This document shows positions 27,427-36,720 of a stretch of DNA of 64,000 nt, one piece after another; within the stretch, counting starts at the first letter, position 1; each line of letters starts with the position of its first letter. The DNA comes from Azophilus sp963663395 (GTDB taxonomy: Bacteria > Pseudomonadota > Gammaproteobacteria > Pseudomonadales > Azotimanducaceae), in assembly GCA_963663395.1 (NCBI GenBank), contig OY760226.1, forward strand, positions 496,001 to 560,000. The letters are read 5' to 3'. Below the pieces are notes generated by a model. It was given only the letters and a program-made list of their open reading frames with translations. It did not search any database and was not told where the DNA came from. A program made the translations under genes and the position numbers.

Positions 27427-30126
27427 TCAGTGCGCCTCATCCCAGTTGGTGCCGGTACCGCAGTCCACGACCAGCGGCACCGCCAGTTCAGCGGCGGCGG
27501 CCATGCGCTCGCAAACGCCTTCGACCAGGGTCTCCACCTGGCCCTCGTCCACCTCGAACACCAGTTCGTCGTGCACCTGCATGATCATCAGGGCATCCAG
27601 CCCGCTCTCGGCCAGCCAGCCGTCCACACTGATCATCGCGCGCTTGATGATGTCCGCCGCGGTGCCCTGCATGGGCGCGTTGATGGCGGTGCGCTCCGCC
27701 GCCTGGCGCTGCATTGCCGCCCGCGCATTGATGCTCGGCAGGTAGAGGCGGCGGCCGAACAGCGTTTCGACAAAGCCCTGTTCTCGCGCGAGTTCCCGGG
27801 TGCGCTCCATGTAGTCGTGCACGCCCGGATAGCGCGCGAAGTAGGTTTCGATGTAGTCCCGCGCCACCGGTTGCGGAACGCCGAGCTGCCGGGAGAGTCC
27901 GAAGGCCGACATGCCGTAGATGAGCCCGAAGTTGATCGCCTTGGCGCTGCGGCGCTGATCGTCGGTCACGCCCTCCAGGGTCGCCCCGAATACTTCCGCG
28001 GCCGTGGCGCGGTGAATGTCGAGATTGTCCGCGAACGCAGCACTCAGGCCCGCATCGCCCGAGAGGTGCGCCATGATGCGGAGTTCGATCTGGCTGTAGT
28101 CGGCCGCCACCAGGCGCCGGCCCGGCGGCGCCACGAAGGCCTGCCGCACCCGCCGCCCCTCAGCGGTGCGGATGGGGATGTTCTGCAGGTTCGGGTCGCT
28201 GGAGGAGAGCCGGCCGGTGGCCGCCACCGCCTGGTGATAGGAGGTATGCACGCGCCCGGTGCGCTGGTCGATCTGTAGCGGCAGCTTGTCGGTGTAGGTC
28301 GACTTGAGCTTGTTCAGGCCCCGGTATTTCATGATGGTGTCCGGAAGATCGTATCCCTCCCGGGCAAGATCCTGCAGCACCGGTTCCGCCGTGGAAGGCT
28401 GACCCTTTGGGGTCTTCTTCAAGACCGGCATGTCGAGCCGGCGGTAGAGCACCTCCTGGAGCTGCTTGGGGCTGTCCAGGTTGAACTGGCCGCGGCCCTG
28501 CTCCCAGGCCTTGGCCTGCAGTTCGGTCATTCGCTCCGCCAGTTCCCGGCTGTGGTCGCCCAGGAGGCCCGCATCGATCAGCGTGCCGTTGCGCTCGACC
28601 CGTGAGAGCACGCTGACCAGGGGCAACTCGATTTCCCTGAACACCCCCTCCAGGGTGGGTTCCGCCTCGAGCTGCGGCCACAACCTCTGGTGCAGCCGCA
28701 GGGTAATGTCCGCATCTTCCGCGGCGTAATCCGAAGCCGTCTCCAGGGGAACCTGGTCGAAACTCAGCTGCTTGGCGCCCTTGCCCGCCACATCCTCGTA
28801 GTGGATGGTTTCGACATCCAGGTACTTGCGCGCCAGGTCGTCCATGTTGTGCCGGCTGCCGACGCTGTTGAGCACATAGGATTCCAGCATGGTGTCGTAG
28901 GCGATGCCGGCGAGTTCGACGCCGGCCCTTGCCAGCACGCTCATGTCGTACTTGAGGTTCTGGCCCACCTTGGCCTTGGCCGGATCGGTGAGCAGGGGGC
29001 GCAGCGCATCGAGTGCGGCCGTGAGCGAAAGCTGTGCCGGCGCCCCGGCATAGGCGTGGCCGACCGGCACGTAGGCGGCTTCGCCCGGCTGTACCGAGAA
29101 GGAGAATCCAACCAGGTCGGCCTGCATGTAGTCGATGCTGGTGGTTTCGGTGTCGAAGGCGAACAGGTCCGCTTCCCCGAGGCGCCGCACCCAGTCGGCC
29201 AGCCGCTCCGGCGTGGTCACGCACTCGTAGTCGCGCTCGATTTCATCGGCTTTGGCGCCGCCGCCAAGCTGTTCCGCCCAGGTTCTGAACTGGTACCGCT
29301 CGAAGTGCGCGAGCAACGCTTCCTCGTCAGGTTCCGGTGGCGCGAGATCGGCGACCCCCACCTCCAGCTCGACATCGCACTTGATGGTGGTCAGCGTTCG
29401 GGAGAGCGGCAACTGGTCGAGGTTCGCGCGCAGGCTCTCGCCGACCTTGCCCTTGACCTCGTCCGCGCGGGCGGTCAACCCGTCCAGCGAGCCGAACTGA
29501 TTCAACCACTTGGCCGCGGTCTTGGGGCCCACCTTGGGCACCCCGGGGATGTTGTCGGAGGTATCCCCCATCAGGGCCAGGTAATCGATGATCAGTTCCG
29601 GCGGCACGCCGTACTTCTCGACCACGCCATCGGCGTCGGTCTCTTTCCCCTTCATGGTGTCGAGCAGGCTGACATGGGGGCCGACCAGTTGTGCCATGTC
29701 CTTGTCGCTGGTGGCGATGATCGTCTTGCGCCCCATGGCCGCCGCCTGCCGCGCCAGGGTGCCGATGACATCGTCGGCTTCCATGCCCGGCACGATCAGC
29801 AGCGGCATGCCCATGGCGCGGACGATGTCGTGCACCGGCTCGATCTGGACGCGTAGTTCATCCGGCATGGGCGGGCGGTTGGCCTTGTACTCCGGAAAGA
29901 GGTCGTCCCGAAACGTCTTGCCCTTGGGATCGAAGACCACCGCGACCGGGCTGCCCGGGTAATCCGCCGCCATCTTGCGCAGCATGGCGATGACGCCCCG
30001 CACCGCCCCGGTCGGGTGACCATCCGTGGTCGTTAACGGCGGCAAGGCATGGAATGCGCGGAACAGGTAGTTCGACCCATCCACGAGAATCAAGGGTTTG
30101 TCGTTCGCCTGCGCCTCTGCCACCAT
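27427..30126 (-). CDS. polA: DNA polymerase I
   Basis: 899 aa. Gap filling and RNA primer removal. The N-terminal 5'-3' exonuclease (LILVDGSNYLFRAFHA, MEADDVIGTLA, LMGDTSDNIPGVPKVG) spans about 1-290. The 3'-5' proofreading domain keeps its acidic residues (FAFDTETTSIDY and YAAEDADITLRLH), so it should be active. The polymerase domain has DPNLQNIPIRT, ADYSQIELRIMAHLSGD, KAINFGLIYGMSAFGLS and QVHDELVFEV. It is divergent from the DUF2782-thrB pair, an arrangement typical of gammaproteobacteria. Confidence 0.97.
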   Translation of the reverse strand: MVAEAQANDKPLILVDGSNYLFRAFHALPPLTTTDGHPTGAVRGVIAMLRKMAADYPGSPVAVVFDPKGKTFRDDLFPEYKANRPPMPDELRVQIEPVHDIVRAMGMPLLIVPGMEADDVIGTLARQAAAMGRKTIIATSDKDMAQLVGPHVSLLDTMKGKETDADGVVEKYGVPPELIIDYLALMGDTSDNIPGVPKVGPKTAAKWLNQFGSLDGLTARADEVKGKVGESLRANLDQLPLSRTLTTIKCDVELEVGVADLAPPEPDEEALLAHFERYQFRTWAEQLGGGAKADEIERDYECVTTPERLADWVRRLGEADLFAFDTETTSIDYMQADLVGFSFSVQPGEAAYVPVGHAYAGAPAQLSLTAALDALRPLLTDPAKAKVGQNLKYDMSVLARAGVELAGIAYDTMLESYVLNSVGSRHNMDDLARKYLDVETIHYEDVAGKGAKQLSFDQVPLETASDYAAEDADITLRLHQRLWPQLEAEPTLEGVFREIELPLVSVLSRVERNGTLIDAGLLGDHSRELAERMTELQAKAWEQGRGQFNLDSPKQLQEVLYRRLDMPVLKKTPKGQPSTAEPVLQDLAREGYDLPDTIMKYRGLNKLKSTYTDKLPLQIDQRTGRVHTSYHQAVAATGRLSSSDPNLQNIPIRTAEGRRVRQAFVAPPGRRLVAADYSQIELRIMAHLSGDAGLSAAFADNLDIHRATAAEVFGATLEGVTDDQRRSAKAINFGLIYGMSAFGLSRQLGVPQPVARDYIETYFARYPGVHDYMERTRELAREQGFVETLFGRRLYLPSINARAAMQRQAAERTAINAPMQGTAADIIKRAMISVDGWLAESGLDALMIMQVHDELVFEVDEGQVETLVEGVCERMAAAAELAVPLVVDCGTGTNWDEAH

Positions 30127-30210
30127 TCCCCCAATAGGCCCCGGTCGGAGCCCGAATATCCTATGCGCCTTATAATTGAGGCCTTCGCCCGATTACAAGT
30201 GACCCGTGCC

Positions 30211-30537
30211 ATGGCCCGCGTCCGTACGCGACCAAGAAGCCTTACAAAGCGCCTCCTGTTGCCGGCGTTGCTGCTCGGTGCGGGGCACGCGGCCGCCGCG
30301 GCGCCGGAACCTACGGCGCCCACGCCGGAAGAACTTCGGGGCCCGGATATTGTCATCATTGCAGGTGAACAGCGCACGATCTACGAATACCGGCAGAACG
30401 GCCACCTGCGCATGGTGAAGATCGTGCCCAACTGGGGTAAGCCTTACTATCTGTTGCCCCGCGATCCGACCGCCGGATTCGGCGACCTGGAAAGGGCGGA
30501 TGCGCTGCTGCCGACCTGGGTGATCGTCGAGTTTTAA
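30211..30537 (+). CDS. DUF2782 family exported protein
   Basis: 108 aa from the ATG at 30211, chosen because it begins a clean signal peptide (basic residues, then LLLPALLLGAGHAAAAA). Longer in-frame starts exist at 30049 and 30163. The mature part has GPDIVIIAGEQRTIYEYRQN and VKIVPNWGKPYYLLP, typical of DUF2782 proteins. The family is small, periplasmic and of unknown role, and is nearly always encoded between polA and thrB, as here. Confidence 0.82.
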   Translation: MARVRTRPRSLTKRLLLPALLLGAGHAAAAAPEPTAPTPEELRGPDIVIIAGEQRTIYEYRQNGHLRMVKIVPNWGKPYYLLPRDPTAGFGDLERADALLPTWVIVEF

Positions 30538-30631
30538 CGGGGCCATGCCCGGGCCCGAAGCGAAAGCGGTGACCGGGCGCGGCCTTGACTGATTTGGCAA
30601 CCTGATCCGCGAACAAGAGGGAATAGAGGGG

Positions 30632-31603
30632 ATGCGAACCGTTACCCCGCTCGATGCGGAGAACCTTGGCGAGTTGTTCGCGCGCTACGATGTCGGCGAA
30701 CCGCAAAGATGCCAGGCGGCCTCCCTCGGCATCGAGAACAGCAACTATTTCGTCACCACAGCCAGCAGCGGCAGCGAGAGCGACTGGGTGCTTACACTGC
30801 TGGAACAGCCCTCCTACTCCGGTGCCGGCTATGTACCCCTGCTCGATCTCTGTCACGCCGCCGGGTTGCCGGTTGCGCCGGTGGTGAGAACGGCGGCGGG
30901 CGAAACCGCAGAAACCTGGCTCGGCAAACAGGCCATGCTGGCGCCGAAACTTTCCGGCGCCCATGTCGACGCTCCCACGCCGAGGCACCTGGAAACCCTC
31001 GGTCGCCTGATCGCCGACTTTCATGCCGCCACCGCCAACCCGGCTTTCGAGGTCGCTCCCTATCCCCGGGACCAGCGCTGGCTGAAAGATCGCGCCGCTT
31101 CGACGCGCGGCCGCATGGCATACACCGACGAGCGGCTGGTCTTCGACTGCGTCGACCGGGTCAACAGCATGCTTGACCGACGGGATGTGGGCGAACTTCC
31201 GTCCGGTATCGTGCACGGCGACCTGTTTCGCGACAACGTGCTGTTCGACGGGAGGGAGCTGACCGGCGTACTGGACTTTCACCATGCCGCCCGGGGCCAT
31301 CTCGTCTACGACCTGGCAGTGGCGGCAAACGACTGGTGCAACCGCCCCGGCGGCGTCCTCGACCCGGAGCGAACCGCCGCCCTGGTCACCGCCTACCACC
31401 AGGTTCGCCCCCTAACCGTGCTTGAGAAGGGTTTCTTTCCGGGGTTCCTCCTGTATGCGGCGCTGGCCTTCTGGCTGTCGCGACTGGTCGTGGCGCTGAA
31501 GACCGATGCCGGCTCAACGGCAAGGTTCAAGGACCCGGACGAGTTCAAGGCGATTGTCGCCGACCGCAATGCGAATTTCTTCCAGATCGACTTTCTGGAC
31601 TGA
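30632..31603 (+). CDS. thrB: Homoserine kinase (aminoglycoside phosphotransferase fold)
   Basis: 323 aa. Phosphorylates homoserine for threonine synthesis. Belongs to the choline-kinase/APH-like ThrB found in pseudomonads, not the GHMP type. Family features: GIENSNYFV at about residue 34, WVLTLLEQ (ATP-site strand), the catalytic Brenner motif VHGDLFRDNVLFDG (about 194-207), and GVLDFHHAARGHLVYDLAVA with the metal-binding Asp. Its position next to DUF2782 and polA supports the assignment. Confidence 0.92.
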   Translation: MRTVTPLDAENLGELFARYDVGEPQRCQAASLGIENSNYFVTTASSGSESDWVLTLLEQPSYSGAGYVPLLDLCHAAGLPVAPVVRTAAGETAETWLGKQAMLAPKLSGAHVDAPTPRHLETLGRLIADFHAATANPAFEVAPYPRDQRWLKDRAASTRGRMAYTDERLVFDCVDRVNSMLDRRDVGELPSGIVHGDLFRDNVLFDGRELTGVLDFHHAARGHLVYDLAVAANDWCNRPGGVLDPERTAALVTAYHQVRPLTVLEKGFFPGFLLYAALAFWLSRLVVALKTDAGSTARFKDPDEFKAIVADRNANFFQIDFLD

Positions 31604-31752
31604 AACAGCCTGAGCCGGCCGTGTCCGCGGCATGGCCCCGTTTTTCGATTTTCCCGCTACAATGCGCGGCTCGGGCGGCACGCATCCGGTATTCGCTGGG
31701 GATAATCCGCGTGCCCTTACCAGACAGACATACGCAATCAGGAGCAGATTCA

Positions 31753-32631
31753 ATGGGCAGACTCGACGGAAAAGCAGCACTGGTCACCGGTGCGGGCGGG
31801 GGGCTCGGACGCACGCACGCCCTGTTACTCGCCGACGAAGGCGCGGCAGTGGTGGTCAACGACCTCGGCGGCGCCCGGGACGGGTCCGGCGACGGTTCCT
31901 CCGCCATGGCCGACCAGGTCGTCGCGGAGATCCGGGCCGCGGGCGGTCAGGCGGTTGCCGACTACGGTTCGGTCACCGATGAGGCAGCAGCGAAGGCCAT
32001 GGTGCAGGCCTGCGTCGACAACTTCGGCAAGATCGACATCTGCATAAACAACGCCGGCATCCTGCGCGACAAGTCGTTCAAGAACATGACCAACGAACTG
32101 TGGGATGTCGTGGTGGACGTGCACCTGCGCGGCACCTACCTGGTGGCCAAGGCCGCCTGGGACCAGATGCTGGAGCAGGGCACCGGCGGGCGCATTATCA
32201 ATACCAGTTCCACTTCCGGCCTGATCGGCAACTTCGGCCAGGCCAACTACGGCGCCGCCAAGGCGGGCATCGCCGGGCTGACCCGGGTGCTGGCGCTGGA
32301 AGGCATCAAGTACGGCATCACGGTCAACACCCTGGCCCCGGCCGCCTGGTCGCGGCTCACCGAAGACATCATGCCGGAAGACGTCGAAGAGCGGTTCGCC
32401 CCGGAGAAGGTCTCACCGGTGGTGGTCTGGCTCTGCACCGACGAGGCGTCCAAGGTCACCGGCCGGCAGTTCTTTGCGGGAGGCAACCGGATTTCTCTGC
32501 TCTCCTGGCGGGTCGACGAGGTTTTCCAGGGCGACCCGATGGACGCACCCCTGACGGTCGACGATGTCAGCGAGCGCATGTCCGCCACCATGGATGACTG
32601 GCCGAAGCTTGTGCGGGTGATGGACGCGTAA
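31753..32631 (+). CDS. SDR family (3R)-3-hydroxyacyl-CoA dehydrogenase-like protein (MFE-2 type)
   Basis: 292 aa from the ATG at 31753; the frame is open upstream but this start gives the normal SDR N-terminus MGRLDGKAALVTGAGGGLGR. It resembles the dehydrogenase domain of peroxisomal multifunctional enzyme 2: VVVNDLGGARDGSGDGSSA after the second strand, NNAGILRDKSF, SSTSGLIGNFGQANYGAAK with catalytic Ser, Tyr and Lys, and the extended C-terminus EDIMPEDVEERFAPE followed by VVVWLCTDEASKVTG. Probable role is beta-oxidation of branched-chain or steroid side-chain acyl-CoAs (inference). No hydratase is adjacent. Confidence 0.88.
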   Translation: MGRLDGKAALVTGAGGGLGRTHALLLADEGAAVVVNDLGGARDGSGDGSSAMADQVVAEIRAAGGQAVADYGSVTDEAAAKAMVQACVDNFGKIDICINNAGILRDKSFKNMTNELWDVVVDVHLRGTYLVAKAAWDQMLEQGTGGRIINTSSTSGLIGNFGQANYGAAKAGIAGLTRVLALEGIKYGITVNTLAPAAWSRLTEDIMPEDVEERFAPEKVSPVVVWLCTDEASKVTGRQFFAGGNRISLLSWRVDEVFQGDPMDAPLTVDDVSERMSATMDDWPKLVRVMDA

Positions 32632-32736
32632 TTTTCAACGCTGCGTGCGTCACGTGCCGAAGCGGGCAGGCGGCGTTGCCGGCATGTGACTACCAGCGTG
32701 GCTGTACCGACTGACGGAACTTCGGGAGGAAGGACA

Positions 32737-33600
32737 ATGAAGGGCCGAATTTTTGTATCGGCGTTAGCAGCAGTTGCGGCATTGGCCTTCGCTGCCTCCG
32801 CGTCTTCAGGAGAAGTGACGAAGTACGTGCGCTACGACCACGGCGGCGCGATTTGGTACGGCGTGCTCGAGGGGAAAACCATCCATCAACTCAGGGGCGA
32901 CGTTTTTCAGTCGCCCACGCGCACCGGTGTCACGGTAACGCTCGGCGATGTGACCCTCCTTGCGCCGAGCGAGCCGGAGAAAGTGGTCGCGGTCGGACTG
33001 AACTACAGGAGCCACTTCGACCAGGCCGCAGACCTGACGCCCCAGGATTACCCCAGCGTGTTCGACAAGCACGCCACCTCGGTGACTGGGCACGGGGCGG
33101 CAATCACCTACTACGAGGATGCCAGCGACCTGCACTTCGAGGCCGAGATGGTGTTGATCATCGGCAAGCTGACGACCAACGTTTCGGTGGACGAAGCGCC
33201 GGACCACATCTTCGCTGTCGCCGCCGGCAACGACGTCAGCGAACGCGTGTGGCAGCAGGGCGACCTGCAGTGGTTCCGCGCCAAGGGCGCCGACACCTTC
33301 GGGCCCGTCGGGCCGGTCATGGCGCGCGGCGTCGACTACAACGACCTGCTGCTGCAGTCGCGGCTGAACGGCAAGGTCATGCAGTCGCAACGCACGAGCG
33401 ACCTGGTGTTCGACTCCGCGGCCCTGGTCAGCTACATCAGCCGCTACGTGACGCTGAAACCGGGCGACATGATCTTCACCGGCACCCCCGGGTCGACAGC
33501 AGCCATGCAGCCCGGCGATGTCATCGAGATCGAACTCGAGAACGTGGGGACGCTGCGCAACACCATTGGTGAGAAAGGCGCACGGCCGTTCAGAATGTAG
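32737..33600 (+). CDS. Fumarylacetoacetate hydrolase family protein with a signal peptide
   Basis: 287 aa from the ATG at 32737, with a GGGAGGAAGG ribosome site just upstream. The first ~24 residues form a secretion signal (IFVSALAAVAALAFAASASS), so export to the periplasm is predicted, which is uncommon for this mostly cytosolic family. The FAH fold is clear: VVAVGLNYRSHFDQA, metal-binding Glu-x-Glu in DLHFEAEMVLIIGK with a later Asp in AAGNDVSERVWQ, and the C-terminal IFTGTPGSTAAMQPGDVIEI. It may hydrolyse or decarboxylate a ring-cleavage product. A partial duplicate of its 3' end occurs at 36949-37056. Confidence 0.87.
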   Translation: MKGRIFVSALAAVAALAFAASASSGEVTKYVRYDHGGAIWYGVLEGKTIHQLRGDVFQSPTRTGVTVTLGDVTLLAPSEPEKVVAVGLNYRSHFDQAADLTPQDYPSVFDKHATSVTGHGAAITYYEDASDLHFEAEMVLIIGKLTTNVSVDEAPDHIFAVAAGNDVSERVWQQGDLQWFRAKGADTFGPVGPVMARGVDYNDLLLQSRLNGKVMQSQRTSDLVFDSAALVSYISRYVTLKPGDMIFTGTPGSTAAMQPGDVIEIELENVGTLRNTIGEKGARPFRM

Positions 33601-33629
33601 AACTCGCCCACGCTGCTGGAGTTTGCACC

Positions 33630-35492
33630 ATGACCACCAGTTCGGGGCCCGCCTGGGACCTGTCTACCGAATATGCCTCGCCCGACGACCCTGCGATAAA
33701 CGTCGACCTTGCCGAACTCGCGCGCCTTTTGGGCGAGGTGGAAGGCAAGAACGCCGCTCTGGTCGATGCCGTCTCGCGCACCTTCGAATTCGAGGACGGA
33801 CAGCGCAGCCACGCCATCGCCGCGGCGCGAGCGATTCATGCCACCGGCGAAGAGGCGATCAAGCTGTTGGCCAATCCGGGCACTTACGCACATTGCTGCC
33901 TTTCCGTCGACGGCGAGGATGCGGCGGCGCTGGCGCTCAAGGGGCGCCTGCAATCGCTCGAAGTGCGTTTCCGGACGGCGATGGAACCACTGTCCCAGTT
34001 CCTGGACCTCGCCCCGGACGACCTGATCGACGAGTACCTGGACGCCGATCGCGTGCGCCCTTCCGCATTCGCCGTTCAGCACTCTCGGCGGCGGCGGCAC
34101 GAACTTCTAAGCCTGCGCGAGGAAAATCTCGTCAGCGCCCTCGGCCAGGACGGCATCCATGCCTGGGAGCGGCTCTACGACAAGCTCGCCGGCACCCTCA
34201 AGTGCCGGCTTGGCAGCGACGGCAACAAGGGTGAGGAGGTGGGCCTCGCCCAGGCGACTTTGCGGATGATGTCGCCGGACGACGCCGTCCGCGAGGACGC
34301 GTGGCGGGCGATCAACCGAACCTGGGACGAGCACGCCCAGTCCGGCGCGGCCGCCATCAATGCCATAGCCGGCTGGCGGCTGGAGATGTGCCGGCAACGC
34401 TCGCGGCAGCGCCCCGTTCACTATCTGGACGCCCCTGTCCACGTTAACCGCATCGAGCGCCGCACGCTCGAGACGCTCATGGCTGTGGCCTGGGAGTCCA
34501 ACGCCCTCGCGCGCCGCGCCGCCAAGGCCATGGCCAGGGCCTACCGCAAGCAGAGCATCGGGCCATGGGACCAGCGGGCGCCCGCGCCTTCCCTGCCCGG
34601 CTCGCCGCAAGCGATCTCTTTCGGCGACGCAATCGACCTCGTTGCCGGCGCGTATGGCAGCGTGCACCCGGACATGGGCAACTTCGTCCGCATGATGGCC
34701 CGCAACCGCTGGATCGAGGCCACACTGGGGCCCAGAAAGATGCCGGGCGCTTACTGCACGTCGTTTGCCAAGTCACGGGCGCCGCGGGTGTACATGACTT
34801 TCGGCGGCTCGATGACCGATGTCGCCATCCTCGCCCACGAACTCGGGCACGGCTTTCACCACTGGGTGATGCGCGACCTTCCGGACGCCCAGCGGCACTA
34901 CGGAATGTCGGTCGCGGAGACAGCCAGCATTTTCGGCGAAACCGTGGTGCGTGACGCCCTGATGCGCAACGCCAGCTCGCCTGCCGAGGAACTGGCCGTG
35001 GCTTGGGAAGAGGTCGCATCGACGGTCGGGTTCCTGCTCAACATTCCGACCCGCTACGAGTTCGAGACCCGCTTCTACGACGCCCGCGCCGAGCGGCCGC
35101 TGTTGCCGGACGAACTCAAGACGCTGATGAGCGATGCGTGGACCAGGTGGCACGGCGATGCCCTGTCCGAGCCCGACCCACTGTTCTGGGTCAGCAAGCT
35201 GCACTTCTACATCTCGGAGCTTCCCTTCTACAACTTCCCGTATCTTTTCGGCTATCTGTTCAGCCTTGGCGTCTACGCGCGGCGCGAACAGATGGGCGAC
35301 GGGTTCTTCGAGCGCTACAAGGCACTGCTGGCCGACACCGGCCGCATGTCGACCGAGGAACTCGCCGCGACGCACCTCGACGCCGACATCACGGAGCCCG
35401 GTTTCTGGCGCGAAACGGTGGCGGCGATGGAGCCGAGGATCGAGAACTTCGAGCGTCTGGTTGCCGCTACCGTCGAAGCGCCGGACGCCTGA
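33630..35492 (+). CDS. M3 family zinc oligoendopeptidase
   Basis: 620 aa. Thimet/oligopeptidase-F-type enzyme that cleaves short peptides in the cytoplasm. The zinc site is HELGHGFHHW (about residues 404-413), with the third ligand expected in the helix VAETASIFGETVVRD (Glu). The C-terminal region (ELPFYNFPYLFGYLFSLGVYA) is typical of the M3B/PepF subgroup. The ATG lies 30 bp after the FAH gene stop, so the two may be one transcript. No export signal. Ends in front of a strong palindrome that serves both convergent genes. Confidence 0.9.
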   Translation: MTTSSGPAWDLSTEYASPDDPAINVDLAELARLLGEVEGKNAALVDAVSRTFEFEDGQRSHAIAAARAIHATGEEAIKLLANPGTYAHCCLSVDGEDAAALALKGRLQSLEVRFRTAMEPLSQFLDLAPDDLIDEYLDADRVRPSAFAVQHSRRRRHELLSLREENLVSALGQDGIHAWERLYDKLAGTLKCRLGSDGNKGEEVGLAQATLRMMSPDDAVREDAWRAINRTWDEHAQSGAAAINAIAGWRLEMCRQRSRQRPVHYLDAPVHVNRIERRTLETLMAVAWESNALARRAAKAMARAYRKQSIGPWDQRAPAPSLPGSPQAISFGDAIDLVAGAYGSVHPDMGNFVRMMARNRWIEATLGPRKMPGAYCTSFAKSRAPRVYMTFGGSMTDVAILAHELGHGFHHWVMRDLPDAQRHYGMSVAETASIFGETVVRDALMRNASSPAEELAVAWEEVASTVGFLLNIPTRYEFETRFYDARAERPLLPDELKTLMSDAWTRWHGDALSEPDPLFWVSKLHFYISELPFYNFPYLFGYLFSLGVYARREQMGDGFFERYKALLADTGRMSTEELAATHLDADITEPGFWRETVAAMEPRIENFERLVAATVEAPDA

Positions 35493-35510
35493 TTTCCAAC
35501 GAGGCTACCT

Positions 35511-35563
35511 TAGCCCGCATATTGCAGTGCACCTTTGCACGGCGCACTGCAATATGCGGGTTA
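35511..35563. terminator. Bidirectional hairpin between convergent genes
   Basis: CCCGCATATTGCAGTGC at 35514-35530 pairs perfectly (17 bp) with 35544-35560, extended by three more pairs outside, for ~20 bp around a 13-nt loop. It lies 18 bp after the M3 peptidase stop. Its right end overlaps the TAA stop (35561-35563) of the opposing metalloprotease gene. There is no T-run on either side, so a transcript-end or RNA-stabilising hairpin is likelier than a classic intrinsic terminator. Confidence 0.55.
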
Positions 35564-36640
35564 GCTGTCCGGTCGCAGAAACGGGAAGTACTCGTGCACC
35601 CAATTTTCCAGGTAAGGGGGCATTTTCGGAATCTCGTCCGTTTCGCCGTAACCGGGGCTCATGCGCCAGGCCAGCACTTCAGCGACAAACTCCGCCGCAT
35701 TGGTACCGGCGTAGGTTCCCAATCCCATCCTCAGGGTCTTGTTGCCGACCAGTTCGCCGAACGATGGGTGGAGGTCAGAGGTGGAATCGAGGCGCGATGC
35801 ATCGGAGATGAATCCGTTTTCCTGCAACATGACGCCCAGCCCCGTCAACCACCCGAGCTGATTGGAGTTTTCCGCCGACGCCAGGTGATGTGAATATTCG
35901 TGGAGAATGGTCCCGAAAAAGCCCCCTGTCTTGGGTGCGTCGATCAAGAGGGCCCTGGCTTGCTGCGACCGTATTCGCCCGTTTCCGGCCGCTACGCTTG
36001 CAAACTCCATTGTCTCAGTCTCAGAGTCGTACATCGCACTGAAATGAGGCACTCGCGCATCCACGGCGTTCTGGGACAGGTTTGGAGGCCTCACATTGCG
36101 CAGGTCGGGAAATCGCTGGTGCAGGTCTGCCATGAGGTCGTTGAATTGTCTCAGCATGGCCGCGAACCTCGACTGCCTGTGGGGGTACGGGCACGCGGGG
36201 TCGCGGGCAAGCACGAACTGGTTTACAAACCCCCTCTCGCATGCCCTTTGCAGTTCGAAGGTCAACTCGGGGATGAGCTTCCAGCGCCGGGGCGGGTTGA
36301 CCTGCTGTTCGGCGAAGGGAATCACTGCCGTCATGTCCCGCGCCTGGTCGACGACCTGACGGACCTGCCTTGCCCGCAAGGGTTTGCCGAACTGCGCCGA
36401 CCTCTCCAGTCCAAAGGATCGCACCAGACCGTCCGCAACCTCTGAACCATAGCGGCTGCGCAACGACTGGACGAACAGGTTGGTTGTACGACGATTTGCC
36501 GAGAAACGGAACTTGCCGATCCAGCGTGCCGAGCGTCTGGTGCGGGTGGTCAACTCCGTTCGGGTGTCATTCAGTGCAAGCTGGGCATCGCGCCCGACCG
36601 CTGCCAGCGAAAAGTTGTAGAAACTGTTGATATCCGTCAT
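35561..36640 (-). CDS. Putative zinc metalloprotease, effector-like, unknown family
   Basis: 359 aa, no signal peptide or membrane segment. A HExxH zinc site is present in GTILHEYSHHLAS (about residue 240), with a candidate third ligand in NAAEFVAEVLAW about 70 residues later, giving a gluzincin-like order. The N-terminal third (LRSRYGSEVADGLVRSFGLE then GKPLRARQVRQVVDQAR) resembles the helical leader of some bacterial type III effectors; this is from memory and weak. Base composition looks slightly less GC-rich than the flanking genes, and it lies between a rearranged pseudogene and a convergent peptidase gene, which suggests acquisition. Confidence 0.6.
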   Translation of the reverse strand: MTDINSFYNFSLAAVGRDAQLALNDTRTELTTRTRRSARWIGKFRFSANRRTTNLFVQSLRSRYGSEVADGLVRSFGLERSAQFGKPLRARQVRQVVDQARDMTAVIPFAEQQVNPPRRWKLIPELTFELQRACERGFVNQFVLARDPACPYPHRQSRFAAMLRQFNDLMADLHQRFPDLRNVRPPNLSQNAVDARVPHFSAMYDSETETMEFASVAAGNGRIRSQQARALLIDAPKTGGFFGTILHEYSHHLASAENSNQLGWLTGLGVMLQENGFISDASRLDSTSDLHPSFGELVGNKTLRMGLGTYAGTNAAEFVAEVLAWRMSPGYGETDEIPKMPPYLENWVHEYFPFLRPDS

Positions 36641-36720
36641 CGGAGTCGCCTGATCATTGATGCCACAGCCATCTGCGGCTCTGCCGCGAGTTCCTTTTCA
36701 TTGTTCACGGGTAATTCAAA

